Source: Auricularia sp. M13
Taxonomy: Eukaryota; Basidiomycota; Agaricomycetes; Auriculariales; Auriculariaceae
Direction: 5' to 3'
Assembly (NCBI GenBank): GCA_037042915.1
Contig: CM073202.1
Coordinates: 558,001 to 622,000 of the forward strand
Length of the DNA stretch: 64,000 nt
A program made the position numbers and the translations under genes. Of this stretch, positions 21,501 through 30,029 are shown piece after piece (within the stretch, counting starts at the first letter, position 1; each line of letters opens with the position of its first letter). The notes beneath the pieces were generated by a model. It searched no databases, was not told where the DNA came from, and worked only from the letters and a program-made list of their open reading frames with translations.

Positions 21501-24195
21501 CGGCTCGTTGAAGCAGGTCAGCGACGGTGACGATGTGCGCGTCTCCCAGAACGCCCAGCCAGGGAATCGGGGCTTTGCTGAGAATGTGCGCAACTTGTTC
21601 CTCCTCCGTATAGCGATGCAGCGCGTTGATGACGATGGCGCGACGGCGCAAGAAGGCCTGCGGCAGCTCTTTGGCATACCCGGGTTGACGGAAAGCCATG
21701 GAATTGGAATAGTTCGTCAAGTCACGGACCCAGGTGTGCGAGAGGTAGCCCGTTCTGATACCCTCGATGAGCGTGTATACGTTGCGCCGCATGGCATTCC
21801 GAACATTGACGTGGATGGCTTCCCACCATTCGAGCGCGTCTTCCTTGAATCTGAGCGGTGCGAACGTGCCGAGTTGTTCGGGCATAGAGCCCCCCAGCTC
21901 CGCCCATTTCCTGAGCTCCGCGAAATAGAGCAAGGCGGTGCTAGCCTGACCGTCCCAAGACGGCAGAGCATCTACTCTGAACTTCGTGTCGATACGCGGG
22001 CCCGTGTTCAACGCGTCTCCAGCAGGGGCGCCACCGCCGCCGCCGGCAGGTGGCATGGGAGGCCCGGCGGGAGGGCCGCCACTGCCGTGAGGCGGTGGAT
22101 CACGACCGCCGCCATTACCGAATGGAGGGGAACTCCCGCCGCCGTTACCGAATGGGGGACGACCACCACCACCTCCGCCGCGGGGAGGAGAAGGACCGCC
22201 ATCGCCGCCGTCCCGAGGTCGTCCGCCTCCTGGAGGTGGCGGGGCTCCGTGGCCGCCGTGAGCGCCTTCGCCATACGGGGGTCCCATAGGGGGCCGCCCT
22301 CCGCCTCCGGCGCCACCGAAGGGAGGGCGACCGCCTCCGCCTCCGCTGTACGGCTGCGGGGGAGAGACCGCACCATGGTTCCGCGCGTCTTGCCAATGGC
22401 CACGGTCGCGGGGCGCGGTTGCCCGTTGATAGCCTTGCGAACCGTAGCCGTGTCCCAGGCCGTAGAACGCCGCCTCTTCCGGAGCCGCCGCTGGGTCATG
22501 GGGGGCAGGATCCTGTTCGGCAGGGAAAGGGGCGTAGCCATTCTGCGCGCGCGTCTCTCCTCCGGTGAAGAATGCGTACCCGTCGTCGGCGCGCGTGCCG
22601 CGCCGCGACGGGGCCGACTCTTGGAGCTCGAGTTGTCTCGAGACCTCCGCGCGCGATGTTACCGTGGCAGCCCCATGCGGCGGCGTCTCTCGCCAAGGGT
22701 CTCTAGTGGGCAGCGCTGGCCGCGCTTCCGCTTCGGCGATAGCGGCGCGCATGGTCAACTGGCCGGGGAGGGCGTCGCTGGCAGTGGACGGCCGCGGACG
22801 CCTGAGTAGTCGCGGAGACCCGATACCCGCCAGTAGATCTGGGCAGGCACCCGCGGAGTCGAGCGCATTGAAGACGCCGTCGCGACCTGCTGACGCTCCG
22901 GACTCGTATACGCCGCGGTTATCGGCCGAGCGCGACCAATTCTGCGGCTGGCGCGGAGTCGGAGCTGGCAGCGGGTCCACCAGAGTAACGCGTCGCGCTT
23001 CCACAACGTTGCGTGACACGGTGCGGTTGTAGAACCCGTCCTCGGACGCTGGGGTGCCTGACTGAAGCTTCCGCCATATCGCCTGGTCTTTGGGCGTCCA
23101 ATTCTTCGCGGGGTCGTCGGGAGGGGACGCCTGAAACTGCTGCACGCTGCCTTCATCCGAAGTGCGCCCACAAGCGGGGGTGCCAAAGCTAGCGTAATAG
23201 TCCAGGCCCTTGCTGTGTTGGCGCGGTTTCGGCGGCAGTGATCCAGGTTCGCGAGTGCGCAAGTGGACTTCAACGACGGCGGCCACGTAGTCGATCCATC
23301 CTTGGGCTGCGGCGAAGGAACGTGCCAGACGCCCCACCGTGGGCGCTGCGCGGCTCAAGGTCGCGACATAGTTCGCGTACCAGTCCTCGTTCGGGTAAGG
23401 AGCGAGTCCCGACCAGGGCAGCTCACTGAAGCACGCTTGCAGGACGGTCGAGAGGTTGTTGGCCACGTTTTCGAACAGTGCGTAGACGCCTTCCTTCAGC
23501 CTGGGACGAGTGTGGTCGTGGTCGACGTATTCGATGAGCCGCGAGGAAAACTCGAGGTCGCGTATCATGGCGACGCGGTCCTCCAAGCTCACGAACTTTT
23601 CTTCCACCGTCTGATCGCCCGGTCGACCATCCTCCTGCTCGAGTACAATCAACCCGTCTTGGTCCAGGTCGATCACCTCGCGCTTGCGGCGGTACGAAAT
23701 GACTACGGCGTCGAACGCATTGCGAACGTCCTGGTTCGTCTGGAGCAAGCTAGCGATGCCGCTGGCCGTGAACTGTGCACCCACGTTGATGACGCCAGGT
23801 GTGGACGACGGGGCTCTAGAAGCAGCTTCTCGCCTATCGCGCCTGGCCGACAGCGCAACCGCTGTGGGCGAGGCCGGCGAAGGCGACTCTCCATCGATAG
23901 CGCCCGCGAATGAGCTCTGTGGGGCACGCTCTATGCCTCGCGACCAGGTAGAGCCTTGCATGACCGTCCGAGTGCTGGAGCTGCCGCCCGAGTTGAACAC
24001 CGTGGGGTCTTGCAGCTGGCTCGGCGAACCCGTCTGCGCGTCCTGGTACGTAGAACCCGGCGACACGACGGAATGAACCTCGCCAACGCGCGTGCCGCTA
24101 CCGGATGACGTGGCGTCGGGAGGCCGCCCCCCGGGCTCGACCTCAGGGGGCAATCCGCCCGGCGACGCGCTCGGGGCGCGGTGCGAAAATGACAT
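15598..24195 (-). CDS. gag-pol: Gag-Pol polyprotein of the chromovirus, single 2,865-aa frame
   Basis: One frame holds all parts, in order. There is a long Ser/Pro-rich N-terminus, then a Gly/Pro-rich tract (about residues 565-725), then Gag with an ALEWWEAIH motif (near 780). A zinc knuckle variant (CRFC...HWHSEC, near 1047) follows. An aspartic protease carries DSGA (near 1340). Reverse transcriptase has FCVDYRKLNA and YIDD (near 1913). RNase H has TDASDEALG (near 2062) and TDHSSLQW. Integrase has an HHCC finger (about 2430-2480), the DDE core and the AHHPQHDGQTER motif. A C-terminal chromodomain (about 2805-2850: VERIISHRRN, YLVRWEGYG, DEWL) can steer integration to marked chromatin. Gag and Pol share one frame, as in Tf1-type elements, so no frameshift is needed. 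The knuckle spacing departs slightly from the usual C-X2-C-X4-H-X4-C. Looks whole. Confidence 0.97.
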   Translation of the reverse strand: MSFSHRAPSASPGGLPPEVEPGGRPPDATSSGSGTRVGEVHSVVSPGSTYQDAQTGSPSQLQDPTVFNSGGSSSTRTVMQGSTWSRGIERAPQSSFAGAIDGESPSPASPTAVALSARRDRREAASRAPSSTPGVINVGAQFTASGIASLLQTNQDVRNAFDAVVISYRRKREVIDLDQDGLIVLEQEDGRPGDQTVEEKFVSLEDRVAMIRDLEFSSRLIEYVDHDHTRPRLKEGVYALFENVANNLSTVLQACFSELPWSGLAPYPNEDWYANYVATLSRAAPTVGRLARSFAAAQGWIDYVAAVVEVHLRTREPGSLPPKPRQHSKGLDYYASFGTPACGRTSDEGSVQQFQASPPDDPAKNWTPKDQAIWRKLQSGTPASEDGFYNRTVSRNVVEARRVTLVDPLPAPTPRQPQNWSRSADNRGVYESGASAGRDGVFNALDSAGACPDLLAGIGSPRLLRRPRPSTASDALPGQLTMRAAIAEAEARPALPTRDPWRETPPHGAATVTSRAEVSRQLELQESAPSRRGTRADDGYAFFTGGETRAQNGYAPFPAEQDPAPHDPAAAPEEAAFYGLGHGYGSQGYQRATAPRDRGHWQDARNHGAVSPPQPYSGGGGGRPPFGGAGGGGRPPMGPPYGEGAHGGHGAPPPPGGGRPRDGGDGGPSPPRGGGGGGRPPFGNGGGSSPPFGNGGGRDPPPHGSGGPPAGPPMPPAGGGGGAPAGDALNTGPRIDTKFRVDALPSWDGQASTALLYFAELRKWAELGGSMPEQLGTFAPLRFKEDALEWWEAIHVNVRNAMRRNVYTLIEGIRTGYLSHTWVRDLTNYSNSMAFRQPGYAKELPQAFLRRRAIVINALHRYTEEEQVAHILSKAPIPWLGVLGDAHIVTVADLLQRAAEAEKQLIQVATLDMDLDDRIQRALERVTRGTTRQFVRRPAVAEPDRGSRSFARPPPARVHFAGVDEERALIDLSEPQEGSWEWVETEEDLAPIPKDAFKSSTTAVTPQDADQALRIGAYLSTKKKGPPPGGYKFPKYDHVSKPAPPFDCRFCGGRHWHSECIHNTSKSTKSSAMIAYPDLLPDEEFLYSLAEDSAMQSRSAYASLREVLAAVPVLAPDDSWPEEEGPLAVDLRKPSPDKSRRASVEEDEDRWRRWQHDNPGLSVRDDPLLLEDQPRRNVYRELSPQAHGEIEYCRDLVSYTSPTEDGRLRAYEPLKPAQNVPSSARVAAPRVLKPAFPVDLRQDVQVVEDAFDAWYRTSPKAQQGLLEPDGDGFDEACELAQAAIFAAAMNAESSPPPPREVEIIPRRRPPDGHSSVGMGVLATTGRLASASEDPVLLRLDSGASISLVSEEYLRSMKEPPKIRSGLKIEIAQLTDQSPRIKGYVAMPVRFNAEDGTTLVLPAELYVVPGMTVPVLLGEDFQFNYELSVLRNVDLGTKIKVGDSGFCVKASSTNADGEEMARDASRLARSYKVIPKGVPSFVARQQHKRHKANRLRRKRATADGALRAWEDVLIPPETTKRVLVSGDLQQGREWYVERFLVPQADETFLTVPNTLLDLRTTGANRAEPGSIARCSRLPISNPTKIPRLVRAGTLLGYAKDPQAYLDSPRSEENLGEMTASAEALATLAKELREADCSVSGPEDGAAEHAEAPGLQTSSVLEQRARGRASAPSTDGQHDLSGARPMDPGTADELQPPAAAEAPDPEFYSSEDIEKHLDISPDAPSIYCKRAIELFKKHSLAFGLDGRLGNLEVNAKIRTKEGVEPISLPMHGASPEKRKVIEEQLEKWFELGVIEESVSPWGAPVVIVYRNGKARFCVDYRKLNAATVADEFPIPRQADVLSALSGSQVLSSLDALAGFNQMDIAPEDVEKTAFRTHKGLFQFRRMPFGLRNGPAIFQRVMQNILSPFLWLFTLVYIDDIVVYSKSYEEHLQHLDKVLGAIARSGLTLAPKKCHFLYSSILLLGHKVSRLGLSTHEEKVSAIMDIQRPNKIQTLQIFLGMVVYFQAFIPYYSFIVTPLFRLLKKGVKWHWGEEQEHAFLEVKKALQAAPVLGHPVAGRPYRLYTDASDEALGACLQQVQEIRIADLAGTLTYDKLKAAYEAKAPVPVLCTRVSSRTNDVRDDLAWAEVFEDTVVETERVVAYWSRTFKSAERNYSATEREALAAKDALIKFQPYIEGERIILITDHSSLQWARTFENANRRLAAWGLVFAAYNLEIVHRTGRLHSNVDPLSRLPRDNRTQQVRGAPAHISPAKDMTPAIHTDFDLAELRELAAAGEPAPRMAFADLAFRLGDLLDEADADAAASAEALAVTRSASRKLQEVPTTSVRGALPKQKGQRANHEAAKLRYEDKLEWEARNPPPTLLVSMSPQLRKRYVEGYAKDPAFKDKGLNSDERAWYPGNRFYRGSDGLLFFRDADLMPRLCVPKSEQRDLIQHIHESEWESAHAGPSKTYLNVVDRFYWPRMRLDIERFVKTCDVCQKSKESNFNQYGRLQPQPIPRNPYERVSLDLVTGLPWSGSYNAVLVIVDILTKHAQFIPTDSGLDTERFAELFVRYVVSRFGVPVELIADRDGRWLSRFFDAVSKQLGVHLMLSSAHHPQHDGQTERTNRTMETMLRSYASTDPVKWAEWLPALEFAYNSNVHASTGETPYKLLYGFDPRTPSGLLTPVSKEDSVARGITAHAGADSFLMAFDARRHAARDSIALAQHRQAQAYNSGRRELSFEPGQLVLIRPKSLQLVESKGEGAKLVQRAFGPFAIQERVNDSTYRLDLPDTFPMSNVIHISHLKKYESSPGEFGERTRLPSPRWDQDASLEYQVERIISHRRNRKKGLVEYLVRWEGYGPPHDEWLTARELRNAPARLLDYRRAHNL

Positions 24196-24289
24196 GAGTT
24201 CGTTGGTTCGGGGTCGAAGGGCCGGGATTCGCCGATAGATTTTAACGGCTGCTCGCCAGAGCAGAGACTTTCCTCACAGTGTCCACCTC

Positions 24290-24614
24290 TGTAACGAGCG
24301 TAGGTACACTCGTAGAGGCTCGAGTAGGGAAAGTCTAACTGCTAGCTACGAGCAGCCGGCAGAGGTGTGAAGACCGCACCGGCGGTCAAGGGAGAACGAG
24401 AAGAGTGAGCGGTCCAAGCGGAGCGACGGCGCCGCGAGCGTAGACAGCAGCGAGCAGAGGATGGGTCGAGAGACTCGCGATTCGCGGTTCACGGTTCGGG
24501 CTTCGCGCCAGAACGTGTACGAGAATGCGAAGACGGTAGAAGTGTATTGTCAAAACAGATCACAACAAAAGTCACGAGAGCGGCTCTCGGAGTCCACCCA
24601 AAGCACCCCTTACA
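24290..24614 (-). repeat. 5' LTR of the chromovirus
   Basis: A 325-bp copy identical to 12819-13143. Its first base (24614) directly follows the target copy CCTGG on the minus strand, producing the sequence CCTG|GTGTAAG at the host exon junction. Confidence 0.97.
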
Positions 24615-24615
24615 C

Positions 24616-25764
24616 CAGGGAAAAAGATCGCAAGGTAGACACAAACGAGGCTGAGCAGTCAAGTGAGCCTTCTTCGTCGCCAGCTAGAAAGCAACTGTGC
24701 CGCCTACCCGAACATGGCAAAATTGTAGTGCATCTCCCTGAAGAAATGGAACGGATTGACCGGCGGACCCGTCGCCTTGGGCTTTCTCTTGGACCGCATC
24801 AGGCATATACCACATATTTGCGTAACGGCTGCAACTCCCGCGAGGACTCGGACGCCGTTAGCAAAGCCGAGAGGGCCGTGCAGCAGCCGGTTGACCATGA
24901 GTGGCAGGACCAGGCTTCCGGCGCTGGCCCCGCTAAACGCCAGGCCCATGGCCATCGAGCGACGTTTGTTGAAGTGCAGGGCGAGGATGCCGTGTGTGGG
25001 GAGGAAGATGCAGCCCAGTCCCAGGCCCACACCCACGCCTTGCGAGAGGAAGATCTGCGAGAGACGACGCAGGGTGAGAGTTCGTCGAAACAGCGTGAGG
25101 ATCATAGGTACCGCGTAGTACTGTTGATGCTTGGTCAACGAAAGCATGAACAGCGAGAATATGTTGAGGAACCATCCGAGCAGGAGCAAGTGGCTACGCT
25201 TGTAGTCAGTCCGAAGTGTCCTACAAGTCTGAGGCTAAGACGTTTTCACCGAAAGTACCCCAGGTCAAACGGCTTCCCAACCACGATCCCAAGACCAAGC
25301 ACCAGGAACGGCTGCACGCTGCCTATCCACCCAATATCGGAAGCGGAATACCGCGTGAGGTACTCTCGGACGTAAAAATCTGCACCAGCACACGTGACAT
25401 GTCTGCACCAATGGCTGATGTATCAAGTCAGGCAGACCTTGAAAGGTGCCATAAGTGTTCACAAGCCCCATGTTCGAAAAATTCATGAGCCAGCTGCCAA
25501 GCGTCCGCGTCAGATCCAGCTCGAAAACTACACGGCCTGTACGCACGCGCCAGCCACGGTCAGCCACGCGTCCAGCCCGCCGTCATGGAACACATGCTCG
25601 CCGTCCTCCGAGCCATCCGGATGAGCGCGCAGTGCCTCCGCGTCGTCGACCACCGCGCGACCCCCGTCCTTTTCACCGTCTCGAGTCATGCCTGACGAAG
25701 AGGACGAAGAGAACGAAGGCTCGGCGCCGCGGTCCGACCGTGTGCAACCGCGCGGCCAAGTCAT
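24616..25764 (-). CDS. MFS monocarboxylate-permease-like gene, 5' part (exons 1-6), split by the chromovirus
   Basis: Exons on the minus strand: 25764-25547, 25493-25438, 25379-25250, 25193-25112, 25054-24708 and 24650-24616; exons 7-11 follow at 12759-11985. Together they code for a 467-aa carrier of the fungal monocarboxylate porter (Mch/MCT) type. Seen here are the hallmark DGGLDAWLTVAGAW before TM1, YLTRYSASDIGWIGSVQPFL, GVGVGLGLGCIFLP (TM4), the RRSMAMGLAFSGASAG motif after TM4 and a basic central loop. Such proteins sit in the plasma or vacuolar membrane; substrates may be monocarboxylates or unknown solutes. The start is the first ATG; a second ATG at 25689 would also suit. Every splice phase fits, so the gene was sound before insertion. 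Exon 6 ends inside the duplicated target site. The element now occupies intron 6, so a normal product is unlikely though not excluded. Confidence 0.88.
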
Positions 25765-26531
25765 CCGACGCGACGACAAATACTCAAGAGCCTTAGCAAC
25801 GCATACTGTGAGATTTTTGAGAGAGCACTGGATTCATGTCTATATGCGGAGTATATGATACATTTAACACACTGAACAGACGACCCCAAGAAAGCAGGAT
25901 AGTACGGGAGGGAGTAAGAGGCGGGCGGGAGGGGCGTGGGTTACGGAGCAGACGGGGTCCGAGGCGAGAAAGAGACCAACAGACGGTGTCCGAGGCGAGA
26001 AAGAGACCAGCAGACGGCGTCCGAGGCGAAAGAGAGCGAGGGAAAGAGGAAAGAGTACGCGTGTGAGTGAGTGAAAGCAAGGAAAGGAAAGGCAAGGAAA
26101 AACGGAAACGAGCGTGAGTGAGCGTATCAAGACAAAGGTGGGCAGGGGCATGGTTAGTGAGTGACAACACGAGCTGGACGAGAGATCAGTAGCCTGGTAC
26201 AACAAAGGAGTGTGTGAGTGTAGAGCGATAGAGAGAGAGAGAGGAGAGAGAGCTATCAAACAGCTAAAGTACTTAGTCGCATCGCATGGCAGCGAACAGG
26301 CAGAGAGTTCATACATACATACAATTATACTTACACCCGCCTCCGAGCATGGCGGGGAATGAACGAAGGGGGGCTCGGATATCGACTTTGAGCGCGTGGA
26401 TCGGTTTCGACGTTTTAGCGGGAGTGGTAGAGACGAGAAAGAGGCGAGAAAGACGAGAGATAGAGAAGTTTTTGACAGTGTTGAGGATGCGCGGAGGACG
26501 CAAAGCCGCGAGCGCAAAAGCAGAGCGCGCT
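25765..26531. other. Intergenic region: MFS promoter and ankyrin-gene 3' flank
   Basis: Purine-rich with GA microsatellite runs (about 26228-26250) and the 31-bp tandem repeat at 25949-26041. No gene is seen; long minus-strand readings through it are low-complexity Ser/Leu-rich artefacts. Confidence 0.5.
25949..26041. repeat. Minisatellite, three 31-bp units
   Basis: Three head-to-tail copies starting CAGACGG at 25949, 25980 and 26011, differing by a few bases, about 185 bases upstream of the MFS start codon. Could influence the promoter or simply be neutral. Confidence 0.8.
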
Positions 26532-29500
26532 TCAAGCGACAAACGCCCTCCGCGCAGCCTTGACCGTCTCGCGCGCCACGCGCGTCCAGGTCGTCAGCCG
26601 CTCGACCTCCTTCTCCACCGCGTCCAGCTGCGCAGCAGTCGCCGCAAGCAGCGCAGGCAGCCCCTCGGCAGCGACAGTCACCAGCCCGTCCAGACTCGGC
26701 ATCTTCGCATGCCGGCTCTGGTGCGGGAAGCTGACCTGCGCGGCGACCGGCGAGCCCGGCAGGCTGGTGGGCGCGGTGCTCGCGACGGTGATCGAGCGGC
26801 TGAACGAGCGCGAGCGCGAGCGCACGGACGACGAGATGCTCGAGTTGCGCGCGTGCAGCGACGGCTGGTACCGCCCGGGTATATGTTGTTGTGATTGGGT
26901 TTGGGTTTTCGGCGGCGTGGGCGGCGGCGGGAGCGGCTTGTCGAAGTCGTGCTCCGGCCGGTCGAGCGCGGCGGTGAACCACGCGTCGAGCGCCTCCTCC
27001 TCGCGCCGCGCGATGGCGTGCTCGATGGAGGCGTCTGCGCTGCGGATGGCATGGTGCGTGCGGCTGATCAAGTGGTCGAGCTGTAGCAAATGCACAATGA
27101 GCCCAAGTAGCCAACGTCAGACCAAGAAAAATGCTGGCTTACCTCGCTCAAAGCGGCATCGAGAGCCTTCATATCCTCCTCTATACGCCCGAACAACTTC
27201 GGCGCACGTCGAACAGCACTTTCGTCCGGGACGAGGGTACCAGCAGGATTCGACTCGGACGCACTCCACGGCGCGACGAACGACCCCGTCGGCGACATGG
27301 GCGTCCACTGCGGACTCGCAGGCGAAGTGGGGGACACCGAAGCCCTGAACATGCTGCCCGTGGGCGAGCGCGGCTCCTCGCACACCACCGCCGCAATCGA
27401 GCTCTTGGACGGTGACGAAGCAAGCGTCATCCCGCGCCCGCGCATCATACCACGTATGACGCCCACAAGACTCTGCGTCTGCGCCTGGCCCTGCCCACGC
27501 AGGTCGGGCGCGCTCTTCGTGCGGTCGCGGTCGACCGCCGCGCGCTCCCGCTCCTTGTCCTTCTGCGCCCCAGCGCGCCGCATCCCGCCGAAGAAGCTGC
27601 TCTTCTTGCGCACCTTCGCCGCCTCCTTCTCCGCTCTACGCGCCGCCTCGAGCTCCGCCGCGCGCTCCGCACACGCCTCGCGCGCCTTGCCGAGCAGCGA
27701 GCCCGCGCGCGCCCGCGACGAGCGCAGCGCGGCCGCCTCGTCCAGCGCCCGGTCCAATCGTGCGCTCCACGACCCGACGAGCGCGAGCGCCAGCCGGCTC
27801 GCCTCGCCCAGCTTGTTGCGGTTCTCCTCCGAGTCCATGTCGACGCCGCCCGCGAGCACGGCCGCGACGAGCCGGGCAGCCTTCGCCGCCTCCGCTGCGC
27901 CCATCGCGAGCGCCGGGTCCGGCGCGCTCGGACGGCGCGGCGCGACGGAGGACGCGGTCGACAGTGAGAGCGTCGACGCCGCCGGATATGTGTAGTTGAA
28001 GCTGAACGACGCCGGGCGCTCGCGCACCGTCAGGGCCGACTCCGCGCGCGCCTCGGGCGCAAAGAGCGCCGCGAACTGGGGCTGGGCGACCTCGCGTGGG
28101 ATGAGCCTGCAGACACCCGTGTCAGCGATCCGCACAACAGCAACAGCTCCCGGAAGGATTGAAAATTGAGGAAATGAACGGGGCAGGATGCGCGTCATCA
28201 GGGTCGCGCAGAACGGGAGGAATGAATGTGCGATGTTGAAGTGAAGAATAAGAGGCGGCGGGACCGGGCGGGGGGTGCAGGGACCTCCCATATGGGGCAA
28301 GCAGCCGCCCACTGCACAATCAGGTCACAGAGAACCAGTCAGGATCGTGCTGCTGCTGCGCGAGCAGGGCTAGAGCTAGAGCTCCGGCGTCCCGACTGAG
28401 CACCGCACAGTCTCCGGACCGCCGCGATCGACAACTGCACGGCGACCCCAGAAGGCGTAACATCGCGCGAGCAAGCAGCGTGGAGCGGGTGATAGGCAGT
28501 TTGCTGTTTGAATGGGCGCGGCAGGGTCCAAGGGGACCAGACTTACCCACGGGAGTTTGGCACATCGCGCACCGCGCCGTCCACATCGCAGTCGAGAAGC
28601 GCGAGCAGGACGTCGCCGCTGAGGCCGTACTCGGCGGCCACATGCAGCGGCGTCTCGCCCTTCGCGTCCTGGGCGCCGAGCGAGCACCGCAGCTCGTGGA
28701 CCAGGTGGATCGCGAGCTGGTACATGCCCGGGCCGTCGTGTGCGTGGCGCGCAAATAGATGCAGCGCCGAGCGGCCCGTGCTGTCGGAGGTGGGCAGCGA
28801 CGGGTCGGCGCCTGCGCGGTACAGTGCGTCGATGACCTCCACGCGGGGCTCGTCGACGGACACAGCATGCTGCAGGGGCGTCAGGCCGAACGCGTCGGGC
28901 AGGTTGACGAGAATCGGAGGAGCCAGTGAGCTGTGCGGCGGGAAGAGCAGTGTATGCAGCACATCGGCGTTCCCAAGCTTAACGGCGTCCACAACCGAGC
29001 GGGTAGCTGTTTCGAGTGCGCGTTTGCTGAGTCGCGACGCACTTGGCGGGGAATATGCCGCTGCGTCGGGCGGGAGCGAGGCCGCGATGAGGGCCTGCAA
29101 CTGCTGCTGGCCGGCTGCCCCGGGCATATTCGGTGGGCCCGACGATGCAATCAGTTTCATCTTGCGCGCGTAGCTCTGCCGGGGGCTGGTGTCAGTTCGT
29201 TCTGCAGCCGGACATGGCTCAGGAAGGCAGGACGGACCCGGAAGCGCTGCCGGCGGAGCGCGAGCTCGCACATCCACAGGATCTGGGGGCTGCCCAGCGC
29301 GTGCTGGCACACGCTGCGGTCGTGTGCGTCGCAGAGGTCGGCGCGTGCGCCGTGTCCGAGCTGCCAAATCCCAATAATATCCGGAATAATAATTAGCGAC
29401 AAATATTGCGGGATTAAACCTGCGCACCAATATTCTGGCGACGTCCACGCTGCCGTCTCTGGCCGCATCTGCAATAACACACAGTCAGCCGCCGTTCCCA

Positions 29501-30029
29501 CAGCCATCCCCGGCCGAAAGTCAACGCACACATGAGCGGCGTGGCCCCGCCGGCGTCCATGCAGTCGACAGCCGCCGCGCCGTCGCTGTCGCGGAGCACG
29601 GCGAGCACGCTCTTCGGCCGGTTGAGCCAGGCGGCGAGCGCGAGCGGCGTCACGATGTTCGCCGCGTTGAGCGTCATGAGTGAAATCCCAGGAGCCTTGA
29701 GCAGCGCGCCGAGCACCGCGACCCGCGCGGCGTCTTCAGGCCCGGCGTTGCCAGCGTCCGCCGCCGTCTCGATGTCCCTATATATATGCGCACAACGCAC
29801 AAGAAAAAAAGCTTAAAAAACGGCCGGCGACGCGTTTTGAGTCAGGGACGTACGAGTCGCCCAGGAGCGCGAGCCAGAGCACGCTGCGCCCGGCCTCGTC
29901 GAGCGCGTTGACGTCCGCGCCGGCGCCCAGGGCGCGCAGCACGCCGCGCTCGTCGGCGCGCGCGGCCGCCTGGTGCAGCGCGGCCGTCGCGGCGGGGTTC
30001 GTCGTCGTCGTCGTCGTCGTCGCGTGCAT
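26532..30029 (-). CDS. Ankyrin-repeat protein with C-terminal coiled-coil region
   Basis: Minus-strand exons: 30029-29854, 29777-29530, 29468-29428, 29360-29238, 29175-28547, 28106-27143 and 27080-26532, about 909 aa. Ankyrin repeats appear as ALHQAAARADERGVLRALGAGADVN near the start, then TPLMYAARDGSVDVARILLGHGARADL, TPLQHAVSVDEPRVEVIDALYRAGADPSL and ETPLHVAAEYGLSGDVLLALLDCDVDG. Later come an Ala/Arg-rich helical region, likely coiled coil (about 27590-27830), a Ser/Pro-rich linker and a last helical part (LDHLISRTHHAIRSADASIEHAIARREEEALDAWF), split over the final intron. Ankyrin repeats bind partner proteins; no catalytic domain is present. The overall plan (central ankyrins, helical C-terminus) recalls Swi6-type regulators, but no specific motif proves it. 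The join 28547 to 28106 is uncertain: a small extra exon near 28335-28430 is phase-compatible. Confidence 0.8.

Larger units (their letters stand above)
12819..24614 (-). mobile_element. Full-length Ty3/gypsy chromovirus inserted in an MFS gene
   Basis: An 11,796-bp element on the minus strand: 5' LTR 24614-24290, Gag-Pol 24195-15598, an extra frame 15492-13165, a polypurine tract at 13156-13147 and the 3' LTR 13143-12819. The LTRs (325 bp, TGTAA...TTACA) are identical base for base on inspection. The element is flanked by the 5-bp target duplication CCAGG (12814-12818 and 24615-24619). All coding parts look whole. Identical LTRs imply a very recent insertion. The C-terminal chromodomain places it among the chromoviruses. 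It is longer than most fungal chromoviruses because of a large N-terminal Gag region and the extra frame. No convincing tRNA-type primer-binding site was recognised after the 5' LTR. Confidence 0.97.

Noticed and set aside
21508-22809. 433-codon plus-strand frame opposite Gag-Pol
   Set aside because: Antisense to the Gly/Pro-rich part of Gag, with low-complexity Arg/Thr/Ala composition; no independent gene signal.
28320-28535. Small additional ankyrin-gene exon near 28335-28430
   Set aside because: Phase-compatible splice sites exist, but the donor is weak and the family gives no guide; mentioned as an option, not annotated.
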